Assembly: GCA_013397695.1 (NCBI GenBank)
Contig: VYZI01000125.1
Span: forward strand, 1,609,396 to 1,673,395
DNA from: Centropus unirufus
Taxonomy: Eukaryota; Chordata; Aves; Cuculiformes; Centropidae
Length of the DNA stretch: 64,000 bases
Direction of reading: 5' to 3'
Each line of letters opens with the position of its first letter. The first letter of the stretch is position 1. Of this stretch, positions 1-12,516 are shown in pieces. The position numbers were made by a program, and so were the translations under genes. A model generated the notes under the pieces. It was not told the DNA's origin. It ran no database searches and saw only the letters and a program-made list of their open reading frames with translations.

Positions 1-82
1 AGGATCATAAGATCCTTTAGGTCACAGAAGACCTTTAAAAACATTGAATCCAACTGTAAACCAAACACTGCCAACTCCACTA

Positions 83-418
83 CTAAACCATGTCCCTAAG
101 CACCACATCTAGGTGCTCCTTAACTATCTCCAGGGATGGTGACTCAATCACATCCCTGGGAAGCCTATTGCAATGGTTGACAACACTTTCCATAAATAAA
201 TTTTTCCTGTTATCCAATCTGAACCTCCTGTGGTGCACCTTTAAGCTGTTTCCTCTTGTCCTAACACATTTTACTTGGGAGAAAATCCCAACACCCGACT
301 CTGTACAGCCTCCTTTCAGGTAGTTGTAGAGAACAATAAAGTCTTCCCCCAGACTCCTTTTCTCCCGACTGAACAACCACAGTTCCAGGCAGCTCCTCTT
401 CGTTAGGCTTCTGCCCAA
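83..418 (-). pseudogene. CR1 ORF2 C-terminal domain remnant
   Basis: This frame stays open for about 111 codons and ends in the canonical CR1 ORF2 C-terminus (LDVVLRDMV, then TAG). Intact elements use this region after the reverse-transcriptase domain of ORF2. The family-specific sequence SQVKCVRTRGNSLKVHH and the following RRFRLDN fit it closely. No functional start lies here, because it is the tail of a much longer ORF2 whose upstream part is frame-shifted and substituted. The surviving open frame looks like chance retention, since the upstream catalytic motif is destroyed. Confidence 0.85.
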
Positions 419-834
419 GACCCTTCAGCAGTGTCTTGTTCTTTTTTGGACATGTGCCAGCACCTCAGTGCCTTTCTTGTGCTGAGGGGCCTGAAATAGA
501 ACACAGTAGTTGAGGTGTAGCCTCACTAATGCTGCGTTACAGGGGAACAATCGCTTCCCTGCTCCTGCTGGCCACACCATTTTTAACGCAAGCCAGGATG
601 CTGTTGGCCGCCTTGGCCAACTGGGCACTCTGCTCGCTCATATTCTGCTGTCAAATAACAGCCCCAAGTCCTATTCTACAAGGCAGCTTTCCAGCTACTC
701 TTCCTCAAGCCTGTAGCACTTCATAGGGTTGTTGAGTTCCAGTTTGCGGGATCCAGCGCTTGGCTCTGAACCCTGCGGATACGGCTGGCCTTGGCCTGCC
801 AACTCATCCTGGCCAGATGCTTCCGAAGGGCCTT

Positions 835-1080
835 TCAACCCTCCAGCAGCTCAGTGCTTCTGCCCACCTGGGTGTTGTTTGTAGACTTACTGAGGGTGTG
901 CTTAATCTTCTTGTCCAGATCATTGATGAGGATATTGAGCAATGCATTCATATTGAAATGGCTCCAATACTGAAGCTTGTGAGGCAGTGCAATAAGCTCA
1001 AAGGATAGAGATGTCTGGGGACTTGACTGGAACGATAAGCTTCCCCTGTTTTCCTCTTGGTATGGAGTAGCCAACTCCAC
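835..1080 (-). pseudogene. CR1 reverse-transcriptase fragment with lost catalytic motif
   Basis: The minus-strand translation contains LLNILINDLDKKIKHTLSKS and then TNNTQVG, which aligns with the part of CR1 ORF2 that carries the catalytic FADD box of the reverse transcriptase. Here the box reads STNN, so both catalytic aspartates are missing and the enzyme would be dead. The frame differs from the C-terminal remnant at 83-418, so at least one frameshift separates them. The homology continues weakly to about 1095, after which I can no longer follow CR1. Confidence 0.75.
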
Positions 1081-1095
1081 TGTTTGTGACCTTTA

Positions 1096-4000
1096 CCAAG
1101 GAAAAGACATTTTCCCATTGTTTTTTACATGGCATCTCTTTATAAATATGCCAGACATGTATTCTGTAGTACTTAATTTTCATATTGGGAAGTTCTTTCT
1201 TCCCTTAGGGAGGCTCTTCTTCCTCCTTTGAAGGGTAAGTAAAGAATGCTCTTCACCATAGCAATGGCTCTAGAAAAAAGGAACAGAAAACGTCTCTATA
1301 TACATCTTGAATACCTGTTAATTATATCAATGCTCTGCTAATTATCCTCAGATTTTAATGCCAAAACCTAAAAGACTGTGTTCAGTATGGACCAGAGGTT
1401 GGGCCTAAGAGAATGTTCAATAGCTTAATGTAAGAAAATGTAGACCGAATGTATATTGAGTAATTTCCCAAGACAACAATCCACTGGTATGCATAATTGG
1501 CTTCTGTGGTCCATAGAGGATTTTAAATAAAATGGATTATTTGTTTTAAGATATATGGCTCATAGGCTCGGAAAAACTGGTCATGGATTCCGATATGCAC
1601 TGATCACCCATGTGTTCCCATCCTCGAATGATACAGAAAGTCAGAAAACTCTAGAAGTTGCAGTCTGGGGCTCTATCGCACTGGGAGGTGATTACAGCTA
1701 AGAGAGTGTAGGACTTGCCTGCTGTTAGTCTCTTGCATAGGTTTGAGAGAGACAGGGCATTCCATGTAGTGCTGATTCCTTGTCTGCAGATTAAGATCTG
1801 GAGACCTGTCTGGGTGCCGTGCAAGTTATTGCTCCTGGTTAAATGCGACTGTGTTGTATCGGGGATCCCCTGGGAAGTTTCTTCAGAGTTCAATGCAAAT
1901 TCCATAAACTGTTGAACAGTTCCCCTTCTCTCATCCATGGATCGTAACTAATAACGCAAAAGGAACTTCACCAAAATTACACAGAGGAAAAGGAGGAACT
2001 GACCCAAAATATTGACTTCATTCTGGGAAAATGATCAGCTAACAGTGGCAGCATGTACTTAAGGCTGCTTCTCTCCCTAAACAATATCTAAACTTGTAGA
2101 CATGACTTTTAAAAATGAAGATATTGAAATGATTTCCAATATGGTCATTTTATTTTATGTTTTTTTGAAAAATAACAGGTTTTATTAAGAAGTTCTTTTT
2201 ATTTAAAGCACTTGTTACTGTCAGTCATAAGCAATGCTTGTGAAGTTTTTGGAAAACTTATTACAATTCTTATGTATGCAGATATTGAAAAGAGGTAAAC
2301 ATTTCTCCAATCTACTGTAAAAAGTTTTTATCTTAAAATGATAAAGGGAATGGAATTCTATTATATGTGGGATTTTGAGAAATTAAAATGACAAATAGAA
2401 AAAAATTCTCTTATAAGTGGGAATTTGAGAAAACCAAACATTCAAGATATTATAAGAAAGCCTGGGGGCAAGACATGGCAAATATTGGTATTCCTTTTGC
2501 AAATTTCAATTGAATTCTTAGGTTCTTGTAGTAAGATGGAGTTGGGATTTGCTAGTGTAAAACCCCAAAGTATTATGAGTTTGGCTTTAAAAAAAAGCCG
2601 TGGTCATTTCTGGTTTACTTCTACTTTGTCTTCCCTCCTCCTCCCCTTTTTGGGGGGCTTTACACTTTCAGGTTTTCTCCACCACAGCAACACATATCGT
2701 ATTGGGTAATAATTATGTATATATGTATTTAGCAAAGGTTAAGATTACTATGAAACTAAGTAGACATCAGAAAATGGGCCTTCAAGAGAAACATTAAACA
2801 CAGTGAGATTCATAATACAGTCTTAGGAGTTGGCAGCATAAAATGAGGGGGGATTTCAAAGGCTCCCTAGGCAGCAGTGAATAGAGAGAGGGCCACCAGA
2901 ATAGTTAAGTTAGGCTTCTGTTCTGGATTACCTTGTTCTCCATTGGAATCCCTTCTTCACTGATGATAGGAAGAAATGTGGTCTCACCAGGCTGAAGTTA
3001 GCTTTTGTGAGTAGCTCTTCAAGTGAACATGAAGAAAGGCTTTTACTGTAAGGAGCTGCACTTCTAATCCCACGTGACTGTACTGATCTCAAAATACATG
3101 AGCACTGTAATTCTGCCCTGAACTGGATGCAGTGGCTCAGCCCACCAGTAAGTGCTTATATCCGTGCTGAACAGTAGCTGCTGGATACCTGCCTGAATTT
3201 GGGAAAGGGGTGAGAAACCGTTTTGTGACAGATCGTTTGACACGCTGTGATGCTAACAGCTCGAAGGAGCACTCAGGAGGTAGAGAACCACTGTGCAGAA
3301 TTAGTCACTCACCAATATGCTCCCAGTGCCGTACTAGTAGTGGGCTGCCGGTTTGAGCCAGACGGTTGGTGTGCTCTCCTGTAGGCATCCAGACAAGCCT
3401 GTTCTGAGATGACATTTGCTTCACTACAGATATGTCACGGATCATTTTTCACAGCCCTGTTGAAGTGGCTTATTTATTATCATCTGTTCTGGTGTCACAT
3501 CCTGGACATGGGAGAACTGTTTACTGTACCGCAGTGCCAGGAATTCCTTGTTACTGTGCAATCTGACTCCAGGAGAAGGCTTAGGATAAGATTCGATGCT
3601 TTCCTCGAGACTGCTGCTGGTAAAGCAGGACACTCCAGATTGAAATGACATGGCAAATTCCAGGAGTTACAGCAGAAGCTAGGGGCTTGATATATAAGTG
3701 ACTGACCTCCTAAGTGAAGAGGTTCTGGATTCATCACCACTCTACTTGCCTCAGCTTTAGAAATAAAATGCAAAATTATGGCCAGCAGAACAACTTGACC
3801 TTAGACAGAGGCAGCAGCTCTGTCATTAGTCCACTGGACTTTTATTGAAGTCCTATTATCAAAAGTAGTGATCTACAGATCATCAGCACCTTGCAAAGCC
3901 GTGCTGCCTTCAAAGGTTGAGGGTACGAGGGAGTTTGGTAGCCCAAAGTGCATTCACAATGTGGTCCGTGCACAAAATGCCTTGGAATTGCTGCCACTAC

Positions 4001-7000
4001 TGCCCTAAAGCGTGAGGAGTTTTCAGTGTTACTTTTCACAGGAAAAGACACTAATGAGTCTAAGGAATGGCAACAGGACCCAACTGTTGTATTTTCTAGA
4101 CTTCCTGTATTATTCTTACAATTTTCTTTCTTTGCCCGGTATCCAAGTGACAGTCACAACCCTTGAAAAAGTAAACCCGCATTTCTGGGAAAGTTGCTTA
4201 CCTTTCTCTGGATCTGCTTGTCTGATTTGATTTGTGTTGCTGTGCTAGAACAATCTTTCCAAAATCTCTATCGGCACAATCAATTAAGTTAGCAGCTAAA
4301 ATCTGTCATCCCAGGTGACTTTCTATTGTTATTCGGAAGGAATTTGGTTGATCTTCATTGAGACCAGGCTGGGGCAAATGTCAATTACCATGAGTAAAAG
4401 CGTACCTCTGTCTATGCTGCAGAAGGTGGAGCTGAATCTACTTGAGAATACTTACTTACATTCAGTGTGCAGGTTTTAAAGTGATCCGGCATAACAGTTC
4501 CTTTGTTTCTAGTTGTTGTTGCCTGTGAGAAGGTTGGACTGGGAGACTTCAAGCAATAGTGTTGGCCCCATTGTGCCTGGTCGTGTGCAAACACAGGTCA
4601 TTCAGACAGCAGATGAGAGTGGTCATCTTTTCTCTAGTGTGCAGCTAGGAGGTAGGAGAGATGGGTTGCCTGTGCTTGTAAGGAGATGAATCGAGCCCCG
4701 TTTTCTTCAGACCCAGAGTTTCAGCTGTTTCCTGCTTCAGCCATGCCCAGTACAGCCCGGCCCAAGACTGGAACAACGCAGGCTGGGACCTCTTGGGGGA
4801 AGAAGCCTCCTGTGGCTGTAAGTAATATTGGCTTCCATCTGGTGAAATGAGAGGCCAGCAATCCAGCTGATTAAGGATAGAGGGTGGGCAGGCTGCCGGG
4901 AGGATTTCTGTGTCTGTAGGAGCCCTTGGGTCAGGCAGGGAGATGGTGCCAGTGCCACAGCAGTTAAGCCCTGCCTCATCATAGCAGGAGGACACCTGCT
5001 GGGGTGGCAACAGCACTTCTTCCCCAATTCAAAGTTAGGAGAGGGAGCATGTCTGGGGCTGGCTCCCCTGCTTTCCATAGGTGACATTAACACTACCCTG
5101 AGCAGCAGGGAGCCCTTCAGGGCACATAGAGGTGCGGTCTGACGGTTGAAGGGAGGCTCGTAAAGCTTCTCCGTAAAACATGATGCCATATCTTGTTCTT
5201 CCATTGGCAATGGCAGAGGTTTTCCTGTCAGAGCAGTCAACGATGGCAAAAGAGCAAGAATTCAGCTAGCTAAAATAAAGGATCTGGGGCTTGAAGCAAT
5301 GAAGTGGTATAAAGTGTTAAAAAATGGGCTGAAGACAACTATCTGAAGAAGTGTTGTCACTTACTGAGAAATTTGCTTTGCCAGCTATTTTAAATCCAAA
5401 TATTAAAGCTGTTAAGTTTTTTGGGTTTTGGGATTTTTTTGTTGGTTTTTTTTTAAGCAACTGTAGTATGAATGGAAAATTTATGGAAGGAGTTGAGACT
5501 TTAGTCTCTTTAAAAAATAGAGCTTTGCTACTGAGCCAGGTCATGAAAAGTGGCTAGAAAAAAACAAATTAATCTGTTCTAATCCAATAGAATACAAAAG
5601 TAGGCTTAAAACAATAATAGAAATAAATGAACCCAACGTAGCAGTAGTCAGTAACAAAGGAAGCTCATTTTGCTTTATTTTGTGGTGTTTTCTGGATTAG
5701 CAATATCCTGTGAAAATACCCCAGGCAATGTAGAAGAGGTTTTTAGAGGTGGTGTTTAAATATTCTTATTTCTTTTGTGCTACCAATAGGGAAAATTAAA
5801 ATATGCCATACAGCACTCTGAATTCTAACCTGCTATTTCAAATGTTTTCATTTGCCAAATAAAAATGAGTTGTTGTTCAAGGATTTAATACAGGCTATCC
5901 CCATCATTTCTCATGAACATGCACTGTTACCTGCTGGGTAGGGATCTGTAGTAGTTAGGTGGTCTGAGTTATCCTCGGCTGTCACTGAAGTTGGCTGATG
6001 AATCCTGGGCTTATAGCTGTATAACCAGGAGCAAAACCTGGCCTGTAACAGGTTGTTAATAGAGCAGGAATGTGTTTATCTCTTCTTGTTATATATGCTT
6101 CCTAATGAAAAAAATAGGCATCATGTTTTTAAGGCAGACCACGTCAATTATTAATCTCTCCTTGCACACAATGCAACCAATCTTTTAGGAAGTCATGGTC
6201 AGTTTCAACCAAATTTGACAGTGACCTGGGATGTGTTAATTACCTATGAATTTCTGGAAAGGAGGTGGCTGGGTAGAAGCAAGAAGGCAGCAAGAAAGTT
6301 TCTAGGCTTGCAGGATCCAGAGCTTGGTGCCTATCAGTGTCTATGGCAGAAGGAAACCCTGAGATACAGGTGCTCCATCTACAATGGAAAGTCCCCACTT
6401 GTGCCTTCCCTCTGCTGCTTTCCATCACCCCTGTCCTGGCTCCACTGTGCTTCCTCTCTGTAAGCTCCAGCCCTCACCGCCTTTCCAGCCTCTCCTTTTC
6501 AGTTGGGCTCATTTTCTGCTAGGTTAGTGAGTTGAATCAACACATGGAGATATGGAAGGAGACAGTCCCTTCTTGCCCACACCCAACTTCATGGAGCCAA
6601 ACCCCAAGTAAGAGACTTGGATACTCACTTAGGCCCCTCTGGTGGCCTAGGAATGGGAAGCAAAAGCAACCCATTTGCCCTGCAGTAGGCTTGTGATGTG
6701 TCTCACAGTTAGGCTGAACATAATCCAATAGGGTAAGGGCTCTGAGAGCGTTTTCTTTTCTGCTCACTTGTCATTTTACACTTGCTAGAGCCTGCCATGA
6801 TGTAAGAAACAGTAAAATCCGAGTTGGTGGAAAATCTTCAGATCCTCTGGTCTCAGAAATGTTACAGGTATTAACTGAGGTACTAACAGCAGAAATGGTT
6901 ATGCTACCAGCAGAGGCAATAACAGGCACAGATAAAGCATCTGGGCTTCCGTGTGCTCTGTGCCTTGTGGCTTAAAAAGCATCTCAACACTGGTTGTAAG

Positions 7001-10000
7001 ATGCTGAAATAAGTAACAGTGCTGTCTGCAGAGACGCTGTAGTGGTTCTTATTTGCTCAAACAAAACCCGCATGCACACATTTTGCTGTTTGTGTGATGT
7101 TTGTGTGCATGGCAGTTGTCTTGTCGAACCAGAGAACGCTTTGTTTAAATCTTCTAAACTTGTAGCTTCAATGGTTTTGACTAATTTCCTTTGTGCAGTA
7201 AATTGCAATACCTTTCTCTTGTGTTCAGGGAGCAACATACTGTTTGTGGCTAATTTCACAGCTCTATTCCTGTGCACAGAGAGCTGAAAGATTCTGCTTT
7301 CTTGCCAGGAAATAGCAGTGAGTTCAAATCCTATTAAACTTGAGTCAACAGGGTGATTTCCATTGCAATGGGAGAAGCACTAGGAGGAAACAATTGTTCC
7401 AAGCCCAATTCTAAGGCAAAGCAAAACCCCAAAATATCTACTAAAAGATCTAGACTGAGAAGGCACAGCCTTATTTTAAAAAGTGCCTTAACCTCCTGGG
7501 TGCCCGGCAAACCTTGTACACCTACAAGTGAGGTCTTGTCGTGTGCAGCTCATTATATCTTTGGGATGGGATGGAGTCTGGAGCTGCAGTTCAGCCCTTC
7601 TCTCTACATAAGAATACTAAATCCATAGTCTAGGTGCTAAATCTGCTGTCTGTACCCCCCTGTTGCCTTTCTTGAGGGTCTCACAGGTCTATCAGTGTCA
7701 CCTGATGTGGAACTCTCTTCGTCCTGGTGACCCACCTACAGCAAGTGACAGCAGCCTTGCCACCCAGTTTCCCACCCACCCTGCTATCGTTCCAGGAGGG
7801 TGCCCACCATCTAGCTCACTGACAAAAAAGCTGCACCACCAACTGTGAGGACATTTCGAGTGAACACCTGGCTTCACTAAGGCGGATTTTGGGGTGAGGT
7901 ACATTGGCAGTGCCAAGACCAGCTACCACAGCTGAAGCTTCATCTTTTACGTCTTTCTGACATTAGTTCTAAACAAGGGTGTTCTCACCACCCTGCCTCA
8001 AAGCTTGTGTTTCCTTCACAGGTTATGGAACCATGTCACAAATTAACATTGAAATTAACATTAACAGGGGGAGTGGCAGGATAGTACCAGTTCTCATGTT
8101 GTATCTGTTTGCTCTGGCACTACGCTAATTGAATCTCGCTTTTCCCTGTTACTGTTCTTCAATGGTGTTCTTTCTCCTATTACTCTGTTTTTCTACATGG
8201 TCCACCTTTGCTAAACATCCATATTAATTCAATCAACAAATAAACCATTAAATGAGGAATCCTGCAGTTTAAATATGAAACTCTGATTCATAAGGGAAGT
8301 TTTTTTTCTTTGTTTTAATGAAAACAGTCTCAGCAGCTCGCAGACACAAAAAAACCCACACATGGAAAATATGTGTAAGCTGTTTGTGTTTCAGCTTTGA
8401 GGAAAAGGTTTATGTTGTGTCATGGTTAATACAAATTAAATTATTGTTAAATTCCCAAATTATATTTTTGTTGTTTAAAAATAGGATGGGTCCATGCCTT
8501 TCTTCATTTGTAGGAACAAGCAGAAAACAGAAAATGATTTACTGAAATGATTTCTTGTTTTGGTTTACAACCCTGAAAGGGAATGGTATTTTCAAGGCTT
8601 TATGTATGCCTGGCTGTGGGTAGCTCATGTTTCTGGTGAGGATATAAATTTATTGCTAGGAAAAAAAAAACCCAAGTTATCTTCTATCACCATTTAAATA
8701 GTCATTAGAAGTTTGTTCCCAGCACTAACAAGTCCGGCTTTGGTGTCCTGCATATATGAAAGTAAGTAGCTAATGCGTGCATGCAATAGAAAACTTCACT
8801 CTTCCAAAACCTGATCATCATAAGCATACTTTAGCACTTTTCTGCTCTCTTTTCCCTGAAATTTCTAAAATTTACATTAAATTTCTCAATGGACAGAGTA
8901 CGAGTGATACACAATTTAAGTACAGCCTACTTATAGGGCATCCAAAACTACTGGGCTTGCTTAAAGAGAGTAGTGCTTTCCATATTTTAAAACACAGACA
9001 GAGGATAGAGTGTTTAATGTACCATTTTTTCCCTTTTGCTTTGTGAATCCTAAATTCAATTAGTCTTTCTGGGAGGCTGAATGAAGTTACATTTTAAATT
9101 AAAAAGTTCAAGTACAATTTATTTGGGCTGACTGGTTTCTGCCCAGGAGAGGTGAATACCATTTCTAGGTGCTGTTTTTATCATTATCTTTGTAACTACT
9201 GGATTCACCTGTGGATTTGGAAACAAAACTTTAACAACGGTATCAATATAAAAAAAAATCGAGGTACTGCTGTTGTGGAGAATGGAGTAATCTAGGCTTC
9301 TTACTTCTTCCTGCCTCTACTGTCCATCTGCAGTGGGCTTGGAGAAATTATTGGTGATACAGAAAGTTGCACCAATAGAAATTTAAGTGCCTTTTTCATT
9401 AATAGAGCATGCAGAGGTGAAGCTGGGGGTCTCTTTTGGGTTTCTTGTTGATTAAGTTAAAGAAATAATGGAAATAGGAAGAATTACTGCTCTGTGTAAA
9501 ACCATACAATACTTATCAAAAGGTAAAAGCAAGCCATGCCACTGTCCTCCTCCTTGCCAGACCCTTGAATACCTACAAGTATGGGCAGATAGGTAAGTTT
9601 TGTAGCATCTCTTGCAGGGTCTTTGGAAGCAGTGTAGACTATGACTTCTAAAACAATGAAAGAACATTTTTGTGCATTATAAACTTTATTTGATTTTTGT
9701 TTATTACTTCTGGCTCTCTGTTTTTCTCTCTAGACAAAAACAACAAAAACAACAAAAATTTCCTTTTCACTAAAGTCACTGAAATTTTCCCATGGGTGCG
9801 GTAACTTATGATCTTACGAAAATTTAAACTTGTTTAAAATTTCAGTTTTAAGGGAAACAGACTCCTTAAACTTTGGTGTCTACTACCATAATGAAACAAT
9901 AATCTAAAATTCAATTAGCGTTTGAGAAGTGTGTCCTATAGTAATTGAGATTTTGGAAAAAGAAATCATGAAAGAAAGCCATAGCTTTCTAAACATGCGG

Positions 10001-12466
10001 GATTTTATGATGTGACTTGCAAAACAAACTCAGTCTTCACCACAATGAAAAGCTGTTTAAAATTGGCAACTAAGGAATGATTATGCAAACTAAACAACAT
10101 CAAGAAGACTATGAAAGGCTTACAATTTCAATTCTATATTAGCTGTGCATATGGAACCAGGAGCCTGCAGATCACAGTGGGTAGTGAGTCCAGTCCCTGC
10201 TTCTAAAGAGGACTTCTAATTCTCAGAAAGGATGTGCTTTTGTCTGAGAGAAGCCTTGGCATCCGCATGATGCACTGGAATGTATTGCCTTACTTGCAAA
10301 GCTGGAACTGTGTGTTATGTTCAAGATTTTCTTTCTTTTTTTTTTTTTTTCATTTTATTTTTCTGGAAGTTTCAAATTTGTCTTTGCATGTTTACTTAGA
10401 GATGCACTTGAAAATATCCTGGTATACCTTTTTACCTTTGCATCAACTCCTTTAGCAATCAAGGAAATGTCAGTGTTCTTGTTGGATATGATTATTTTAT
10501 TTTTATATTCCCCTCCCCCTTGCTCCTTTTTCTGGACCCGGGCAGTCTTTTCTTAAATAAGAAGCTTGTTTTGATTTCAGTAGTTTTCTTTCTTCCCCTC
10601 TGTCTGTACCCTCCCATGGAATTTGACTAGCAGAACCAAGATTTTTGTCTCTATAATCATACATTGTCAACAATGACAAGAGGTGTAATTAGCTTCAAAA
10701 CCAGATTATATCACGAATCACAATCTCTCAAGTGTTTAGCTCCATTGGCTGAGAGTCCAGACAGCTACCCATAATTGCCAAGTACAGAAGTGTTTGCAGG
10801 TCTGTTATTGGTTTCCACAAGCTCAAGTGAGACTGACTTGTTAAGAAGTGTTAGTCTCCTGTTTAGGTTTTAAACAACCATCTTTCTCTAGCAAAGATTC
10901 AGTCAGTCTAAAATCATCACACATGCAAATATCAGCCTCTAATTTCAATATGGATGGATTTTTTTTAAAATAAACTTGGTTTAGGGTATATGCTAACTCT
11001 GTGCAAAGTTAGATGTTCTGCCGCTTAAAAGGCAATGGAGCAAGAGAGAACACAGCTTACTGGATTAACCTGACCATGGCTGAGGGCTTTGGTTAAAGCC
11101 TAATGAATTAAACTGACTTTTGAAAAATCACCAGTATTTCAAATAACAACTTTAGACTTGGGCATTTGCTCCAGAGACTAAAAATGGTGCAGTAGGCCAC
11201 TGTTGGAGGCTCTGGGTGTTAAGAATAAGGGTCAATTCTTGATGCCGCAGAAATAAACAACAAAAGTCTCACAGATCTCAGAAAGGGACCATGATTTTAA
11301 ACAGCATCCAGGTTCTTCCCCTTGCCAAAGCAGACAGAAAAACACAAAGTGATTGCAGAAGAGAGCAAAGGAGAGGAGACAATTTTCCATGTGAGCAGGC
11401 ATTAATCAAACGAGGCATTTTATAAAGAAAGACATAATAATGAGTGCTTACTCACAGTTAAGGGAATTCTTATGTTCCAGGTTTTTCCAGTTGTGCCAGA
11501 TGCTTAGTTGAAAACAAGGCAGGAGGAGGGAGAAGGCCACAGAAAGAAATACCTTGGCTGCTCTTACACTGTGCAGAGGATCAAGCCCCTCAAGTTCTTC
11601 AGCTAGTTTTTAAGGCTTATATGACCAAAGGGAAACATCAGAAAGGAGCACAGCATTGTAATGAAAGCATAAGTGGACCCAGATCAATGGGAAGTTTGCT
11701 GTGATTCTGTCAGGATCTAATTTGCCAAAACCTTGCTTTTACTGCAGTGATTTCTCTATATTCTCACAGTGCAGATGTCTTCAGGAGTAGGAGGGATGCT
11801 CCTCCTATTTCAGTTTCCTAGAAATGGATGAAAGCTTAAAGATTTCTACATGCACCAGTCTTCCCCTCCACAGCAGGCCTGTTTCCAAGTTGGAAATTTT
11901 TGTGTCTCTCTCTTTGCTAAAGTCTTTTACAGTTCCTTTCCACTGGGGGCAATCTAATACAGATATTGAGGTGGCCAGTGCTGCTTGTGCTTTCATTATA
12001 ACTGTCTAACTTAAAAGAAAGAAATGATCCAGTAAGGCCAGATAAAAAACACGTGTACTGTGTTTCACTAGGAGATGAGAAGATATTTATCTCTGAGTAA
12101 GAAGGAAAGAGGATAGCAACTTTAAGATTTAAATTGATCCAAGTATATGATGCTGAAGATCCTAAATGGTTTCAAATTGCGGAAGATTATCTTGTAATTT
12201 GTATATATTGCTTCTGTAGGCTGCTGAGGAAGCTAATTGCGATACATCCTGTGGTTAAGTTATCATCTTTCTCAATGACTGAAGAACATAATTTTATCTT
12301 TAGGTGAGTTTAATCCTACCTGTCTGTTATGTTCATTTGTATGCTGGAGCAGTGCTGACAAGCCTCCTGTTGTTCCCTCTGCAGTTTGTGTCAGCCAACC
12401 AAGTTAGTGGAATATTCACCTCTGTAAAAGTACTATATAGGAAAACACTCAGCCCTAGAGAGCAGC
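1096..12466. other. Unique sequence without a supported gene
   Basis: I see no coding exon, RNA gene or clear repeat here. The DNA is mostly AT-rich with scattered A/T runs, for example a T tract near 10335-10350 and an (ACAAA)-like run near 9737-9760. A GC-richer block at about 4640-5250 carries overlapping minus-strand open frames of 123 and 170 codons. They are rich in Pro, Ser and Cys and match no family I know, so I read them as chance. A weak SINE-like patch lies near 3685-3775. A CTCF-like core (CCACTGGGGGCAA) sits near 11940-11952 with mismatches to the usual motif. Confidence 0.5.
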
Positions 12467-12516
12467 TTTTCTTTTTCTTTCTTTCTTTTTTTTTTTTTTT
12501 TTGTGTTTTTCTTTTG
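12467..12516 (+). repeat. Pyrimidine microsatellite, (T)n with CTTT units
   Basis: CTTT repeats run into an uninterrupted T tract of about 18 bases and then a TG-interrupted tail. It is low-complexity DNA, liable to length variation. On the opposite strand it is an A-rich run that could be the decayed tail of a retrotransposed sequence, but I see no recognisable body next to it. Confidence 0.85.

Larger units (their letters stand above)
1..1095 (-). mobile_element. CR1 LINE, 3' portion, 5'-truncated and decayed
   Basis: This is an old non-LTR retrotransposon of the CR1 family, the dominant repeat of bird genomes, read on the minus strand with its 3' end at the left edge. The translated minus strand between 418 and 83 gives the family's ORF2 C-terminus, including FIVLYNYLKGG, FRLDNRKNLF, NRLPRD and the terminal LDVVLRDMV followed by a stop. 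Between about 1080 and 860 it gives the reverse-transcriptase stretch INDLDKKIKHTLSKSTNN. The plus strand shows the usual antisense landmarks, such as the block at 121-175 and the one near 592-635. The copy is 5'-truncated near 1095, as is typical of target-primed insertions. Its true 3' tail may lie just outside the window. The exact subfamily and the 5' boundary are uncertain. Confidence 0.93.

Noticed and set aside
4737..5249. Minus-strand open frame of 170 codons
   Set aside because: It sits in a GC-richer patch, is rich in Pro, Ser, Cys and Leu without domain pattern, overlaps another long frame, and has no convincing splice or start context.
11936..11955. CTCF-like word CCACTGGGGGCAA
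   Set aside because: The core has mismatches to the usual motif and lacks the upstream part, so it is not enough to call a site.
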